From CAYMJV01 sp964390545 (lineage in GTDB: Bacteria; Desulfobacterota; BSN033; UBA1163), in the NCBI GenBank assembly GCA_964390545.1, contig CAYMJV010000024.1, positions 1-36,318 of the forward strand: 36,318 nt of DNA, in the 5' to 3' direction. The notes beneath the pieces were generated by a model. The model worked only from the letters and a program-made list of their open reading frames with translations. It ran no database searches and had not been told where the DNA came from. This document shows, in pieces, positions 6,754 through 14,690 of the stretch. The translations under genes and the position numbers were made by a program. Numbering within the stretch: position 1 is the first letter of the stretch; each line of letters begins with the position of its first letter.

Positions 6754-8689
6754 CTTCTCCCTTTTGTTCCTCTATGGGCAGCCAGACCTTAAAGGTGCTT
6801 CCTTTCCCAACCTTGCTCTGAACCCAGATGGTCCCTCCGTGGCGTTCAACGATACCATAGGATACCGATAAACCTAAACCTGTGCCTTGTCCAACGTCTT
6901 TCGTCGTAAAGAAAGGGTCGAAAAGCTTATTGAGGTTCTCAGGAGAAATGCCGCACCCTGTATCCGTACACAAAATTTCAATACCGTTTTGTCCGGGCTT
7001 GCTCGTGGATACCCCAATACCACTCGTAATGGTAATACTTCCGCCTGGCTCCGTGGCATCGAGGGCATTGATAATGATATTGAGTAAGACACTCTGCATC
7101 TGGTTTCTGTCCAAGGTAATTGTGGGAAGCCCTTCGCCTGGTTCGAAGTTCAAACTTACCCCTTTGATGAGCGCCTGATTTTCAACCAGTGACACAGTAT
7201 AACGGACAAGACGGTTGATATCCATTGGCTCCCGGTCAAGTTCTGTCTGGCGTGAGAAATCGAGCAACCCCTTCACAATTTTTCGAACCCGCTCTGTCTC
7301 CTGGGCAATGGTTTCAAGGTCCTGACGGACTTCCTCGGGAATATCCTTTCGCTTCAGAAGCATGTGCGTAAACGTAAAGATGCCGGTGAGGGGATTGTTA
7401 ATCTCATGGGCTACGCCACCCGCAAGTTTACCAACACTGGCCTGTTTCTCGGACTGGAGTAATTTACTTTCACTCTCTTCCCTCTGTCGCTGATCTCTTT
7501 CCTGGATCGAGGCAAGCATCTGTTTAAAAGTTTTTTGGAGGACACCGATCTCACTATTTGAGATCGGCCCAATCTCAGGTGTAAGATTCCCCTGGGAGAC
7601 CTGAATGCTGGCTTTGGTGAGCTGCTGGACAGGTCGACTGATCTTGTCTGCAATAATGTATCCCAGGCCAATGGCAAAGACCATCCCGGCCATCGTGATC
7701 AGTATGAAAACGGAAAGCGCTTTCCATCGGACATCTGCATACTTCGCCTCTAATACCCCCACATAGAGCATTCCAACTTTCGTACCAAAGATATCCTCGA
7801 TGGGCTCATAGGCAGTGATGTACCAATCGTTGACCACAAAGGCACGGTCCGTCCACTTATTCCCCTCAGTCAGGACATATTTGGTCACCTCCTCAGAGGC
7901 CACGGTTCCAATCGCTCGGCTTCCATCAGGATTGAGAACATTGGTGGAGACGCGAATATCTTTCAGAAAAATCGTAGCTGTACCAATGCTCCGGCCATTA
8001 TAGATTTCATGCTGAAACACCGTGTCCCGGACCCGATCCACGATCTCCTCACTTCGATTCAGAAGAATCCCTCCGTAGAGGACACCTAGAAGATGACCGG
8101 AATCGAAGACCGGAACAGCAGCGGCAAGAACCATCCCGGAGAGCTCCTCGCTCTCCGGTCGCGGCGTGGCTCTCTTTGTGGGAAGCAATTTCATTCTCGA
8201 TCGCTCGGCGAGTTCCGGATTCTCTGAAAAAAGAAATTCGTTGCTCAGAACGACTGTCCCGAAAATCCCGATCTGTTTTTGAAGGACTAAGTTGGCAATG
8301 GGATTGGGTGGACTATTCTCCTTGGGCATCGAATTGGGTCCAATCCTGCAAAGCGTTTTGCCGTCTTTCGTTACAATCCCTGCAAAATCTAATTCCGTCT
8401 GCTGAGCCACATTGGTGACGAGGCCAACCAATTTTTGGGCATCCTTTTTCTCAAGGGCTGAGCGGAATACCGGTCCCAGGGTGGTGATGTTGAGAGCGAC
8501 CCTCACTCCCTTGACGCGGGTCAGATAGATCTCCCGTGCGGCATTGAGGTCTAAACGGACACGGTTATAGGCTTCATTGAGGACGGATTTATAGAGGAGC
8601 TGACCGCCAACAATAAGAGCAACGGCGCATACCAAAAAAGCCACCCCAAGAAAACTGATGATGAGTCTTGATCGAGTTGAGTAAAACAA
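6731..8689 (-). CDS. Membrane-bound Cache-HAMP sensor histidine kinase
   Basis: The 652-residue protein begins with a transmembrane helix (about 9-33). A large periplasmic region (34-322) resembles the Cache_3-Cache_2 fusion type: FLKDIRVSTNV, RAIGTVAS, WYITAYEPI and GMLYVG. A second helix (325-347), HAMP (348-400), a short coiled coil and HisKA with His428 in AHEINNP follow. The ATPase domain ends the protein, with an N-box near 537-545, DTGCGIS and GTGLGL. Such Cache domains usually bind small ligands, often carboxylates; the ligand here is unknown, and formate or acetate would fit the neighbours. The start must be TTG at 8689: it is the only usable codon upstream of the first helix, and GGGGA lies before it. 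The 3' end overlaps the stand-alone receiver gene. REC-FNT follows on the same strand, so this kinase probably phosphorylates both receivers. Confidence 0.93.
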   Translation of the reverse strand: MFYSTRSRLIISFLGVAFLVCAVALIVGGQLLYKSVLNEAYNRVRLDLNAAREIYLTRVKGVRVALNITTLGPVFRSALEKKDAQKLVGLVTNVAQQTELDFAGIVTKDGKTLCRIGPNSMPKENSPPNPIANLVLQKQIGIFGTVVLSNEFLFSENPELAERSRMKLLPTKRATPRPESEELSGMVLAAAVPVFDSGHLLGVLYGGILLNRSEEIVDRVRDTVFQHEIYNGRSIGTATIFLKDIRVSTNVLNPDGSRAIGTVASEEVTKYVLTEGNKWTDRAFVVNDWYITAYEPIEDIFGTKVGMLYVGVLEAKYADVRWKALSVFILITMAGMVFAIGLGYIIADKISRPVQQLTKASIQVSQGNLTPEIGPISNSEIGVLQKTFKQMLASIQERDQRQREESESKLLQSEKQASVGKLAGGVAHEINNPLTGIFTFTHMLLKRKDIPEEVRQDLETIAQETERVRKIVKGLLDFSRQTELDREPMDINRLVRYTVSLVENQALIKGVSLNFEPGEGLPTITLDRNQMQSVLLNIIINALDATEPGGSITITSGIGVSTSKPGQNGIEILCTDTGCGISPENLNKLFDPFFTTKDVGQGTGLGLSVSYGIVERHGGTIWVQSKVGKGSTFKVWLPIEEQKGEDENISRG

Positions 8690-8718
8690 AGGGTATCCCC
8701 ATTGAAGGTGTTTTATTT

Positions 8719-8747
8719 ATTATATCAGCAAACTTTTATCATTGAAA
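8719..8747 (-). promoter_or_regulatory. Candidate promoter for Cache kinase operon
   Basis: On the minus strand there is a perfect -10 TATAAT (8724-8719), a 17-nt spacer and a weak -35 TTTCAA (8747-8742). It sits about 30 nt upstream of the TTG start, inside the 131-nt divergent space shared with the plus-strand CoA-transferase gene. Confidence 0.35.
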
Positions 8748-8820
8748 CCTTCTTTTTTAGAAAAAATTGGGGCCTCTTTTCCCAAAAATTTGATATGATA
8801 ATCAATGGGAGGAGGCTACC

Positions 8821-10704
8821 ATGATGGAACCGACAAGGATGAATGAATTTAAAAAAACCTATCCAGAAAAATTTGGATCTGAGGACTCGATCTTCAGCCA
8901 TATCCATCGGGGCAATCGAATCTTCATTGGAACCGGGTGTGGCGAGCCTCAATATCTTGTCCGGGCTCTCATCCGGTACGTGGAGTCACATCCCACAGCG
9001 TTTTTCGATGCTGAAGTGCTTCATGTCTGGACGCTTGGCATCGCTCCTTATGCCGATGAGAAGTTTAAACGAAATTTCCGCCACAACTCCTTTTTCATAG
9101 CAAAGAACACCAGGGAGGCTGTGAACAATGGGTTAGCAGACTATACGCCCATCTTTTTGTCGAATGTCCCGGATCTTTTTGACCGAGGTCTCGTCCCTAT
9201 CGATGTCGCCCTGATTCAGACCTCCCTTCCGGATGATCATGGCTATATGAGTCTGGGAGTGAGCGTCGATATCGTTAAAGCCGCCACAGAGAAAGCCGCG
9301 TTGGTGATCGCACAGGTCAACGCCTCGATGCCCCGGGTTCACGGCGATGGGTTCATCCATATCAAGGATGTGAATTTCATCATCCCCTATGACGAACCAA
9401 TACTAGAATATGTTTCTGAAGCGGATAGCGAAATTGCTCAGCAGATTGGGAAATATGTGTCCCGTCTTGTCCGCGATGGAGAGACCATTCAGGTGGGGTA
9501 TGGAAGCATCCCTAATGCCATCCTCTCCAATCTTCATGACAGGAAGCACTTGGGCGTTCATTCAGAACTTCTCACCGATGGGATTATGGAATTAATGAAA
9601 AGCCATGTGATCGACAACACCAAAAAGAGCATCAATCGTGGAAAAACCGTGGCTTCCTTCTGTATGGGAAAAAAGGAAACCTACGAATATATCCATGACA
9701 ACCCGGCCATTGAATTTAGGACAATCGACTATACCAATAACCCTCTCATCATCGCTCAGCATGAAAATATGACCGCCATTAACTCGGCCCTCGAGATTGA
9801 TTTGACAGGGCAGGCCACAGCAGAGTCCATTGGAAAGTTATTCTACAGCGGGATCGGTGGACAGGCTGACTTTATGAGAGGCGCTGTCCTGGCCCGAAAT
9901 GGCAAGACCATCCTGGCGATGCCGTCCACAGCAGAGGGTGGAACGGTTTCGAGGATTGTGCCCTTTCTTACAGAGGGGGCAGGAGTGTCCCTCCATCGGG
10001 GGGACGTCCACTATGTCGTCACAGAATACGGGATCGCCTATTTAAAAGGGAAGAATATTCGGGAGCGGGCTATGGAATTGATTGCCATTGCCCATCCAGA
10101 ATTCAGGTCGGGGTTGATTGAAGAGGCGAAAAAGTTGAATCTCATCTATCGGGATCAGGCCTTCGTCCCTGGAAAGAGAGGAGAATATCCAGAACATCTC
10201 GAAACCCATCGGACAACCAAATCAGGGTTGGAGATTCTCCTCAGACCGGTGAAGATCAGTGACGAGCCCTTATTAAAAGATTTTTTCTATTCCCTCTCGG
10301 ACAATAGCCTCTATCGAAGGTTCATCTCGGTGAGAAAAGATATGCCTCACGAACGTCTGCAACAATTTGTTGCCATCGATTATACGCAACAACTGGTGAT
10401 CCTGGCCATTATTTCTCAAGGGGAAAAGGAGATCACCGTCGGAGTAGGACAGTACGCCTTGATCGAAAAGGCCCATACCGCAGAGGTAGGTTTCGCCGTG
10501 AGAGACGAATATCAAAATAAAGGGGTCGGTATGGAATTGCTTTCCACCCTCACGTACCTAGCCAAACGGCAGGGTCTTCTGGGATTTTATGCGGAGGTGC
10601 TGGTTGAAAACAGAACGATGCTCCATCTCTTTGAGAAGATGGGGTTCGACACCAAGAAGAGGAGAGAAGAAGGAGTCTATGAAATGGAGATGACCTTCCG
10701 ATAG
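8821..10704 (+). CDS. Acetyl-CoA hydrolase/transferase fused to GNAT acetyltransferase
   Basis: The 627-residue protein has two modules. Residues 1-430 match the acetyl-CoA hydrolase / 4-hydroxybutyrate CoA-transferase family. Motifs are the GYGSIPNA segment, HSELLTDG (the stretch expected to carry the catalytic Glu), SGIGGQADF, GGTVSRIVP and VTEYGIAYLKGK. Residues 465-627 are a GNAT fold with EVGFAVRDEYQNKGVG, a typical acetyl-CoA-binding motif A. Family members move CoA between acetyl-CoA and other carboxylates or hydrolyse it. The GNAT part may acetylate a protein lysine or small amine; which is unknown. A strong GGAGGAGG lies 6 nt before the ATG at 8821; a second ATG follows at once. It is transcribed away from the kinase operon. 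This fusion recurs in Desulfobacterota genomes as far as I recall, so it is not a cloning or assembly artefact. Confidence 0.92.
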   Translation: MMEPTRMNEFKKTYPEKFGSEDSIFSHIHRGNRIFIGTGCGEPQYLVRALIRYVESHPTAFFDAEVLHVWTLGIAPYADEKFKRNFRHNSFFIAKNTREAVNNGLADYTPIFLSNVPDLFDRGLVPIDVALIQTSLPDDHGYMSLGVSVDIVKAATEKAALVIAQVNASMPRVHGDGFIHIKDVNFIIPYDEPILEYVSEADSEIAQQIGKYVSRLVRDGETIQVGYGSIPNAILSNLHDRKHLGVHSELLTDGIMELMKSHVIDNTKKSINRGKTVASFCMGKKETYEYIHDNPAIEFRTIDYTNNPLIIAQHENMTAINSALEIDLTGQATAESIGKLFYSGIGGQADFMRGAVLARNGKTILAMPSTAEGGTVSRIVPFLTEGAGVSLHRGDVHYVVTEYGIAYLKGKNIRERAMELIAIAHPEFRSGLIEEAKKLNLIYRDQAFVPGKRGEYPEHLETHRTTKSGLEILLRPVKISDEPLLKDFFYSLSDNSLYRRFISVRKDMPHERLQQFVAIDYTQQLVILAIISQGEKEITVGVGQYALIEKAHTAEVGFAVRDEYQNKGVGMELLSTLTYLAKRQGLLGFYAEVLVENRTMLHLFEKMGFDTKKRREEGVYEMEMTFR

Positions 10705-10711
10705 ATGAAAC

Positions 10712-10898
10712 TAATGTCAAATGCCAAAGTTCAAATGAACTCCAAATTCCAAAGTTCAAATATCAAACGTATTACCATTGAGTCATTTGTTACCGATTTG
10801 ACATTTACCTGCCTTGCCTATTGAAGGTAACTCTAAGAACATTTTAATTTTGAACTTTGTCATTCATTTGAAATTTGGATTTTGAAATTTGACATTTT
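10712..10898. repeat. Dispersed AATGTCAAA/TTTGACATT inverted repeat, copy 1
   Basis: Words such as AATGTCAAATG and AAAGTTCAAAT in the left half are mirrored by TTTGAACTTTG, CATTTGAAATTTGG and AAATTTGACATTTT in the right half. It fills the space between two convergent genes. A related copy lies at 34504-34617. Confidence 0.65.
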
Positions 10899-10908
10899 CT
10901 TAGTTCAA

Positions 10909-11712
10909 TTAATAAATCTGGTCGGGGAATGTATTGACTTTAAAATCCTTTCCCGCCATCTTATACATGAGAGGGCTTCCCCACTCCTCATCCAGCGCAT
11001 CCGCATAGAGGCCATCATAGATCGCCCAGCTCCTTGTGCGAACGGTCTGCTCTGCCCCTTTTCTGCGGAAAGGAGTAGAACCATCCAACCTTTCAAAAAG
11101 CAAGCCCCCGGGTCGGAATTCCTTGTCGACCTGCTCCATAAGCTTGAGACCTTTGAAATAGGTAAATCCATACTTTTCCCATAAAATGGCATTGTGGTAA
11201 AAAAGACCCCGATTCGTGATGGTCTTCTTATTCAGCTCTCCCATGAATATCTCCAAACATTTTACGAATTCTCTCATCAAATGCAAACCCTTCCTCACCA
11301 TACCAGGAGCAAGACCTGCCTGCATTGCCCGAATCTCTTCTGGAATATTTCTTGACCGAGTGCCAAACAAGGTATCCCTTCCAGATTCATCAACATCGAT
11401 ATTATACCTCTCTGAAAAAGGGTCATTGATAATCAGGAAGTCGAGGTGGAGGCTTTGCATAAAGGCTTCTAGAGAAACCTGACAAGAGAAGATGCAGTCC
11501 TTGTCCCCGTACCTGTATTTCACCTCAATGCATCCAAGATTCTCATCGGTGGGAAAGATTCCTTGGACGACTCTCTCTCTGTGCTTGTTGAGCAGAGTCT
11601 TGGAATTGATCTGAAAGCGTTCGAAGATTGACGGAGGAACCAGTTTTAGATAAATTCGGTTTCTCTCTTTTTTCGGAAGCGAGTTCAGCTTCGCTATGGA
11701 CAAGGTTAACAT
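10909..11712 (-). CDS. Uncharacterised protein at the end of the acetate gene set
   Basis: I do not recognise a family. The 267-residue protein (ATG at 11712; a TTG three codons upstream at 11721 is an alternative) is soluble, mixed alpha/beta in appearance, and has no signal peptide or transmembrane helix. It contains acidic and aromatic stretches such as GCIEVKYRYGDKDC, NIDVDESGRDTLFGTRSRNIPEE and YGFTYFKGLKLMEQVD, and a C-terminal half rich in Tyr/Trp. Only a few cysteines are present, with no metal-site pattern. It lies 42 nt after satP on the same strand, behind acs, so it is probably the last gene of the acetate operon. A role linked to acetate or acyl metabolism is only guilt by association. 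Codon use and composition match its neighbours, and the frame is intact. Confidence 0.75.
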   Translation of the reverse strand: MLTLSIAKLNSLPKKERNRIYLKLVPPSIFERFQINSKTLLNKHRERVVQGIFPTDENLGCIEVKYRYGDKDCIFSCQVSLEAFMQSLHLDFLIINDPFSERYNIDVDESGRDTLFGTRSRNIPEEIRAMQAGLAPGMVRKGLHLMREFVKCLEIFMGELNKKTITNRGLFYHNAILWEKYGFTYFKGLKLMEQVDKEFRPGGLLFERLDGSTPFRRKGAEQTVRTRSWAIYDGLYADALDEEWGSPLMYKMAGKDFKVNTFPDQIY

Positions 11713-11754
11713 CGAGGCCAACTTCTTGATCGTCCCGGTCTTGATTCGAAGGGT

Positions 11755-12363
11755 TTATTTCTCGGGCCCCAGGGGAATCAGTGTCTTTCCATGGACTTCA
11801 TTCAGCACTTGTGCTAGGCCCGTGTAGATGGCGGAGATCCCGCAGACAATCCCTTCGTAACCAGCGATCTTCTTCAGGGTGGCACTTCCGGTGATATCGC
11901 CGGCGGCCAGAAGAAAGAAGAGCAGGGCCAAGGATCCGAAAACAAATTGAAGGGCCCGGTTGAGCTTCAATGTACCAATAAACATGAAGGCTGTAAATAT
12001 GCCCCATAGGAAGAGATAAGAGGCCATGGCCATGCCGTCCGATGCTTCCCCCCATCCGATTCTTGCTAGAACAATCAACCCCACCAGCGAGAGCCAGAAG
12101 AGGCCATAGGACGTAAAGGCGGTGGCCCCGAAGGTGTTGTTTTTCTTCCATTCGAGAATTCCTGCGATTACCTGAGCGATCCCTCCGTAAAAAATCCCCA
12201 TCGACAGGATCATTGTTCCCAGTGCGATAAATCCTGCATTGTGCAGGTTCAAAAGCACGGTCGTCATACCAAACCCCACCAGGCCGAGCGATGCCGGGTT
12301 GCCGGTGGTATCCCTTATCTTGATCGCTTCTTCAGTAATTGGCATTGCTATCACCTTTTCCAT
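11755..12363 (-). CDS. satP: Acetate/succinate transporter, GPR1/FUN34/SatP (YaaH) family
   Basis: The 202-residue protein has six predicted hydrophobic helices. It begins with the family signature NPASLGL (residues 22-28; NPAPLGL in most members). FYGGIAQVIAGILEWKKNNTFG in the second/third helix region is also characteristic. SatP proteins take up acetate or succinate across the inner membrane with protons. The gene lies 115 nt after acs on the same strand, so uptake and activation of acetate are paired. AAGGAGG lies 12 nt before the ATG at 12363. An internal ATG at 12345 with AAGGTG at better spacing is an alternative start and would remove six residues. Confidence 0.92.
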   Translation of the reverse strand: MEKVIAMPITEEAIKIRDTTGNPASLGLVGFGMTTVLLNLHNAGFIALGTMILSMGIFYGGIAQVIAGILEWKKNNTFGATAFTSYGLFWLSLVGLIVLARIGWGEASDGMAMASYLFLWGIFTAFMFIGTLKLNRALQFVFGSLALLFFLLAAGDITGSATLKKIAGYEGIVCGISAIYTGLAQVLNEVHGKTLIPLGPEK

Positions 12364-12477
12364 GAAAAACCATAACCTCCTTACCTATGTTGTGCTAGAG
12401 GAGAGACCTTCGACGAGGTCGTCCTCATTCCTTATCCGGCGAGCCGGGTGTGAAGAACGGTTTGGAGAGATGCCTTT

Positions 12478-14448
12478 TTACAATTTTTCTCCTGCCAGCT
12501 GAATCACAACGCTGGGATCGGTAAGGGTCGAGGTATCGCCTAATTCCTCGATCTTGCCCTCTGCAATCTTCCTCAAAATTCTTCTCATGATTTTGCCACT
12601 CCGCGTCTTGGGAAGGGCATCCGCAAATTGGAGCTTATCCGGTGTTGCAATGGGGCCGATGACCTTTCGGACATGGGCTAAAAGCTCCTTCCGCAACTCT
12701 TCGCTGCTCTTGATCCCGGCCTTCAATGTAACAAAAGCATAGATCCCCTGCCCCTTTACCTCATGGGGAATTCCAATGACGGCTGCTTCTGCAACTGAAG
12801 GGTGTAAGACCAGAGCGCTTTCCACTTCAGCTGTTCCGATCCGATGACCCGACACATTGATCACATCATCGATCCTCCCCATCAGCCAGAAATAACCATC
12901 CTCATCCTTCTTGGCCCCATCCCCTGTAAAGTAATGACCGGGGAAGACGCTAAAATAAGTCTCTTTGAATCGCTTCCGCTCCGTATCGTTCCAGAATCCC
13001 CTCAACATCCCGGGCCAGGGCTGGGAAATGACCAGGGAACCCCCTTCTTCTAATTGGCACTCGCTCCCATTCTCTCGAAGCACCTTCGGAACGACACCGG
13101 GAAAGGGAAAAGTGGCGGATCCGGGTTTGAGGGGGGTGATCGGGAGGGGGCTGATCAGAAACCCTCCGGTCTCTGTTTGCCACCAGGTGTCCATGATGGG
13201 GCACCTCTCCTGGCCGACATTCTTAAAATACCACCTCCATGCTTCCGGGTTGATGGGCTCTCCCACCGATCCGAGTATTCTCAAACTGGAGATCCCTCTC
13301 TTTTTTACCCACTCATCACCCTCTCTCATTAAGGCCCGAATGGCAGTGGGGGCCGTGTAGAAGACGCTCACTTTGTATCGCTCCACGATCTCCCAGAATC
13401 GATCCGGTTTGGGATAAGTGGGCACCCCCTCAAACATCAAACTTGTTGCTCCGAGGGCAAGGGGACCATAGACGACATAACTGTGACCCGTCACCCATCC
13501 AATGTCTGCGGTGCAGAAGAAGACATCTTCATCTTTAATATCAAAGACCCACTTCAGGGTCTGGAGAACAAAGAGGAGATATCCTCCTGTGGTGTGGATG
13601 ACCCCTTTTGGTTTCCCTGTACTTCCGCTCGTGTGCAGGATGAAAAGGATGTCTTCGGCATCCATGGCCACAGGTTCAGAAGCAAGTCCGACGTCATCCT
13701 TCGCCATCTCCTCATGCCACCAGACATCCCTCTCTTTCGTAAAAGGGACATCAATCCCTAACCTTCTGACCACCACCACCTTTTCCACACCGGGACAGTC
13801 TTTAAGGGCATCATCGGCACTCACTTTGTTCTGAACAATCCTTCCGTTGCGATAGTAACCATCTGCCGTGATCAGGATTTTTGAGCCACAATCATTAATC
13901 CTGTCCCGAAGGGCTTCGGAACTGAACCCTCCAAAGACGACGCTATGAATGGCTCCGATCCTGGCACAGGCTAACATGGCAATGGGGAGTTCTGGGATCA
14001 TGGGGAGATAAATGGAGACTCGATCCCCCTTCTTCACTCCAAACTTCCTCAGCACATTGGCAAACTTGCATACATGGTAATGAAGTTGCTGATACGTAAA
14101 GAATCTGTTCTCCTCGAGAGGTTCCCCCTGCCAGATGAGAGCTACTTTGTTGCTTCTCCAACTATTAAGATGTCGGTCCAGGCAGTTATAACTGGCATTC
14201 AACTTCCCACCCAAGAACCATTTCACCTCTGGTTTCGTGAAATCCCATTCCAGGACTTTATCCCATTTCTTATACCAGTCGAGTTGGTCTGCACATTCCC
14301 CCCAAAATCCCTCCAGGTCCTTGGTAGAACGCTGATATAGTTTTTGGTATTCGTCCAGATTCTTGATGTAGGCCTTGAGCTTTACCGCGTCCGAGGGTTC
14401 ATAGATTTGCTTATCCTCCGACATAGACACGATCCCTTTCTCTTTCAT
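12478..14448 (-). CDS. acs: Acetyl-CoA synthetase (AMP-forming)
   Basis: The 656-residue length is normal for Acs. The protein has the ANL-family P-loop HTSGSTGKPKGVIH, the TADIGWVTGHSYVVYGPL segment and WWQTETGG. It also has YFTGDGAKKDEDGYFWLMGRIDD and the C-terminal LPKTRSGKIMRR, whose Lys (about 619) is the lysine that is acetylated or required for adenylation in characterised enzymes. It converts acetate, ATP and CoA to acetyl-CoA, AMP and PPi. AGGAGG stands 7 nt before the ATG at 14448, which supports this start over an internal Met at residue 9. A strong promoter candidate lies about 105 nt upstream. satP follows, and a histidine kinase gene precedes it 242 nt away. Acetate assimilation or, in a Wood-Ljungdahl oxidiser, acetate activation for catabolism are both possible. 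Confidence 0.97.
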   Translation of the reverse strand: MKEKGIVSMSEDKQIYEPSDAVKLKAYIKNLDEYQKLYQRSTKDLEGFWGECADQLDWYKKWDKVLEWDFTKPEVKWFLGGKLNASYNCLDRHLNSWRSNKVALIWQGEPLEENRFFTYQQLHYHVCKFANVLRKFGVKKGDRVSIYLPMIPELPIAMLACARIGAIHSVVFGGFSSEALRDRINDCGSKILITADGYYRNGRIVQNKVSADDALKDCPGVEKVVVVRRLGIDVPFTKERDVWWHEEMAKDDVGLASEPVAMDAEDILFILHTSGSTGKPKGVIHTTGGYLLFVLQTLKWVFDIKDEDVFFCTADIGWVTGHSYVVYGPLALGATSLMFEGVPTYPKPDRFWEIVERYKVSVFYTAPTAIRALMREGDEWVKKRGISSLRILGSVGEPINPEAWRWYFKNVGQERCPIMDTWWQTETGGFLISPLPITPLKPGSATFPFPGVVPKVLRENGSECQLEEGGSLVISQPWPGMLRGFWNDTERKRFKETYFSVFPGHYFTGDGAKKDEDGYFWLMGRIDDVINVSGHRIGTAEVESALVLHPSVAEAAVIGIPHEVKGQGIYAFVTLKAGIKSSEELRKELLAHVRKVIGPIATPDKLQFADALPKTRSGKIMRRILRKIAEGKIEELGDTSTLTDPSVVIQLAGEKL

Positions 14449-14552
14449 TGCCGATTCCTCCTTCCTATTTTAAGAAGACGATCCCCTTCCCGTTCTCCAC
14501 CCCACCGGTCCCAATGCATTGGAAACCGGCTCGTTTGAAACCCTTCCATGAA

Positions 14553-14581
14553 TGTATACTGTATCCAAAATAGTTTGTCAA
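14553..14581 (-). promoter_or_regulatory. Candidate sigma-70 promoter for acs-satP
   Basis: On the minus strand there is a perfect -35 TTGACA (14581-14576), an exactly 17-nt spacer and -10 TATACA (14558-14553). It would give a leader of about 95-100 nt before the acs ATG. It lies in the 242-nt space after the PAS kinase gene, so acs can be transcribed independently of the kinase. Confidence 0.55.
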
Positions 14582-14690
14582 GAAAACGAAACCAAGAACC
14601 TTTTTTGGAATGAAGAAGGTGGAGGGTAACCTTGGACTCCAGAGGCTTCTAGAGCGCATTTGGGGGATAGAGGGGTAGGGTATGAAAATC

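Noticed and set aside
12408..12423. Hairpin GACC(T)TCG...GAGGTC between acs and satP as attenuator
   Set aside because: Short stem, no T-run or alternative fold evident; not enough to call a regulator.
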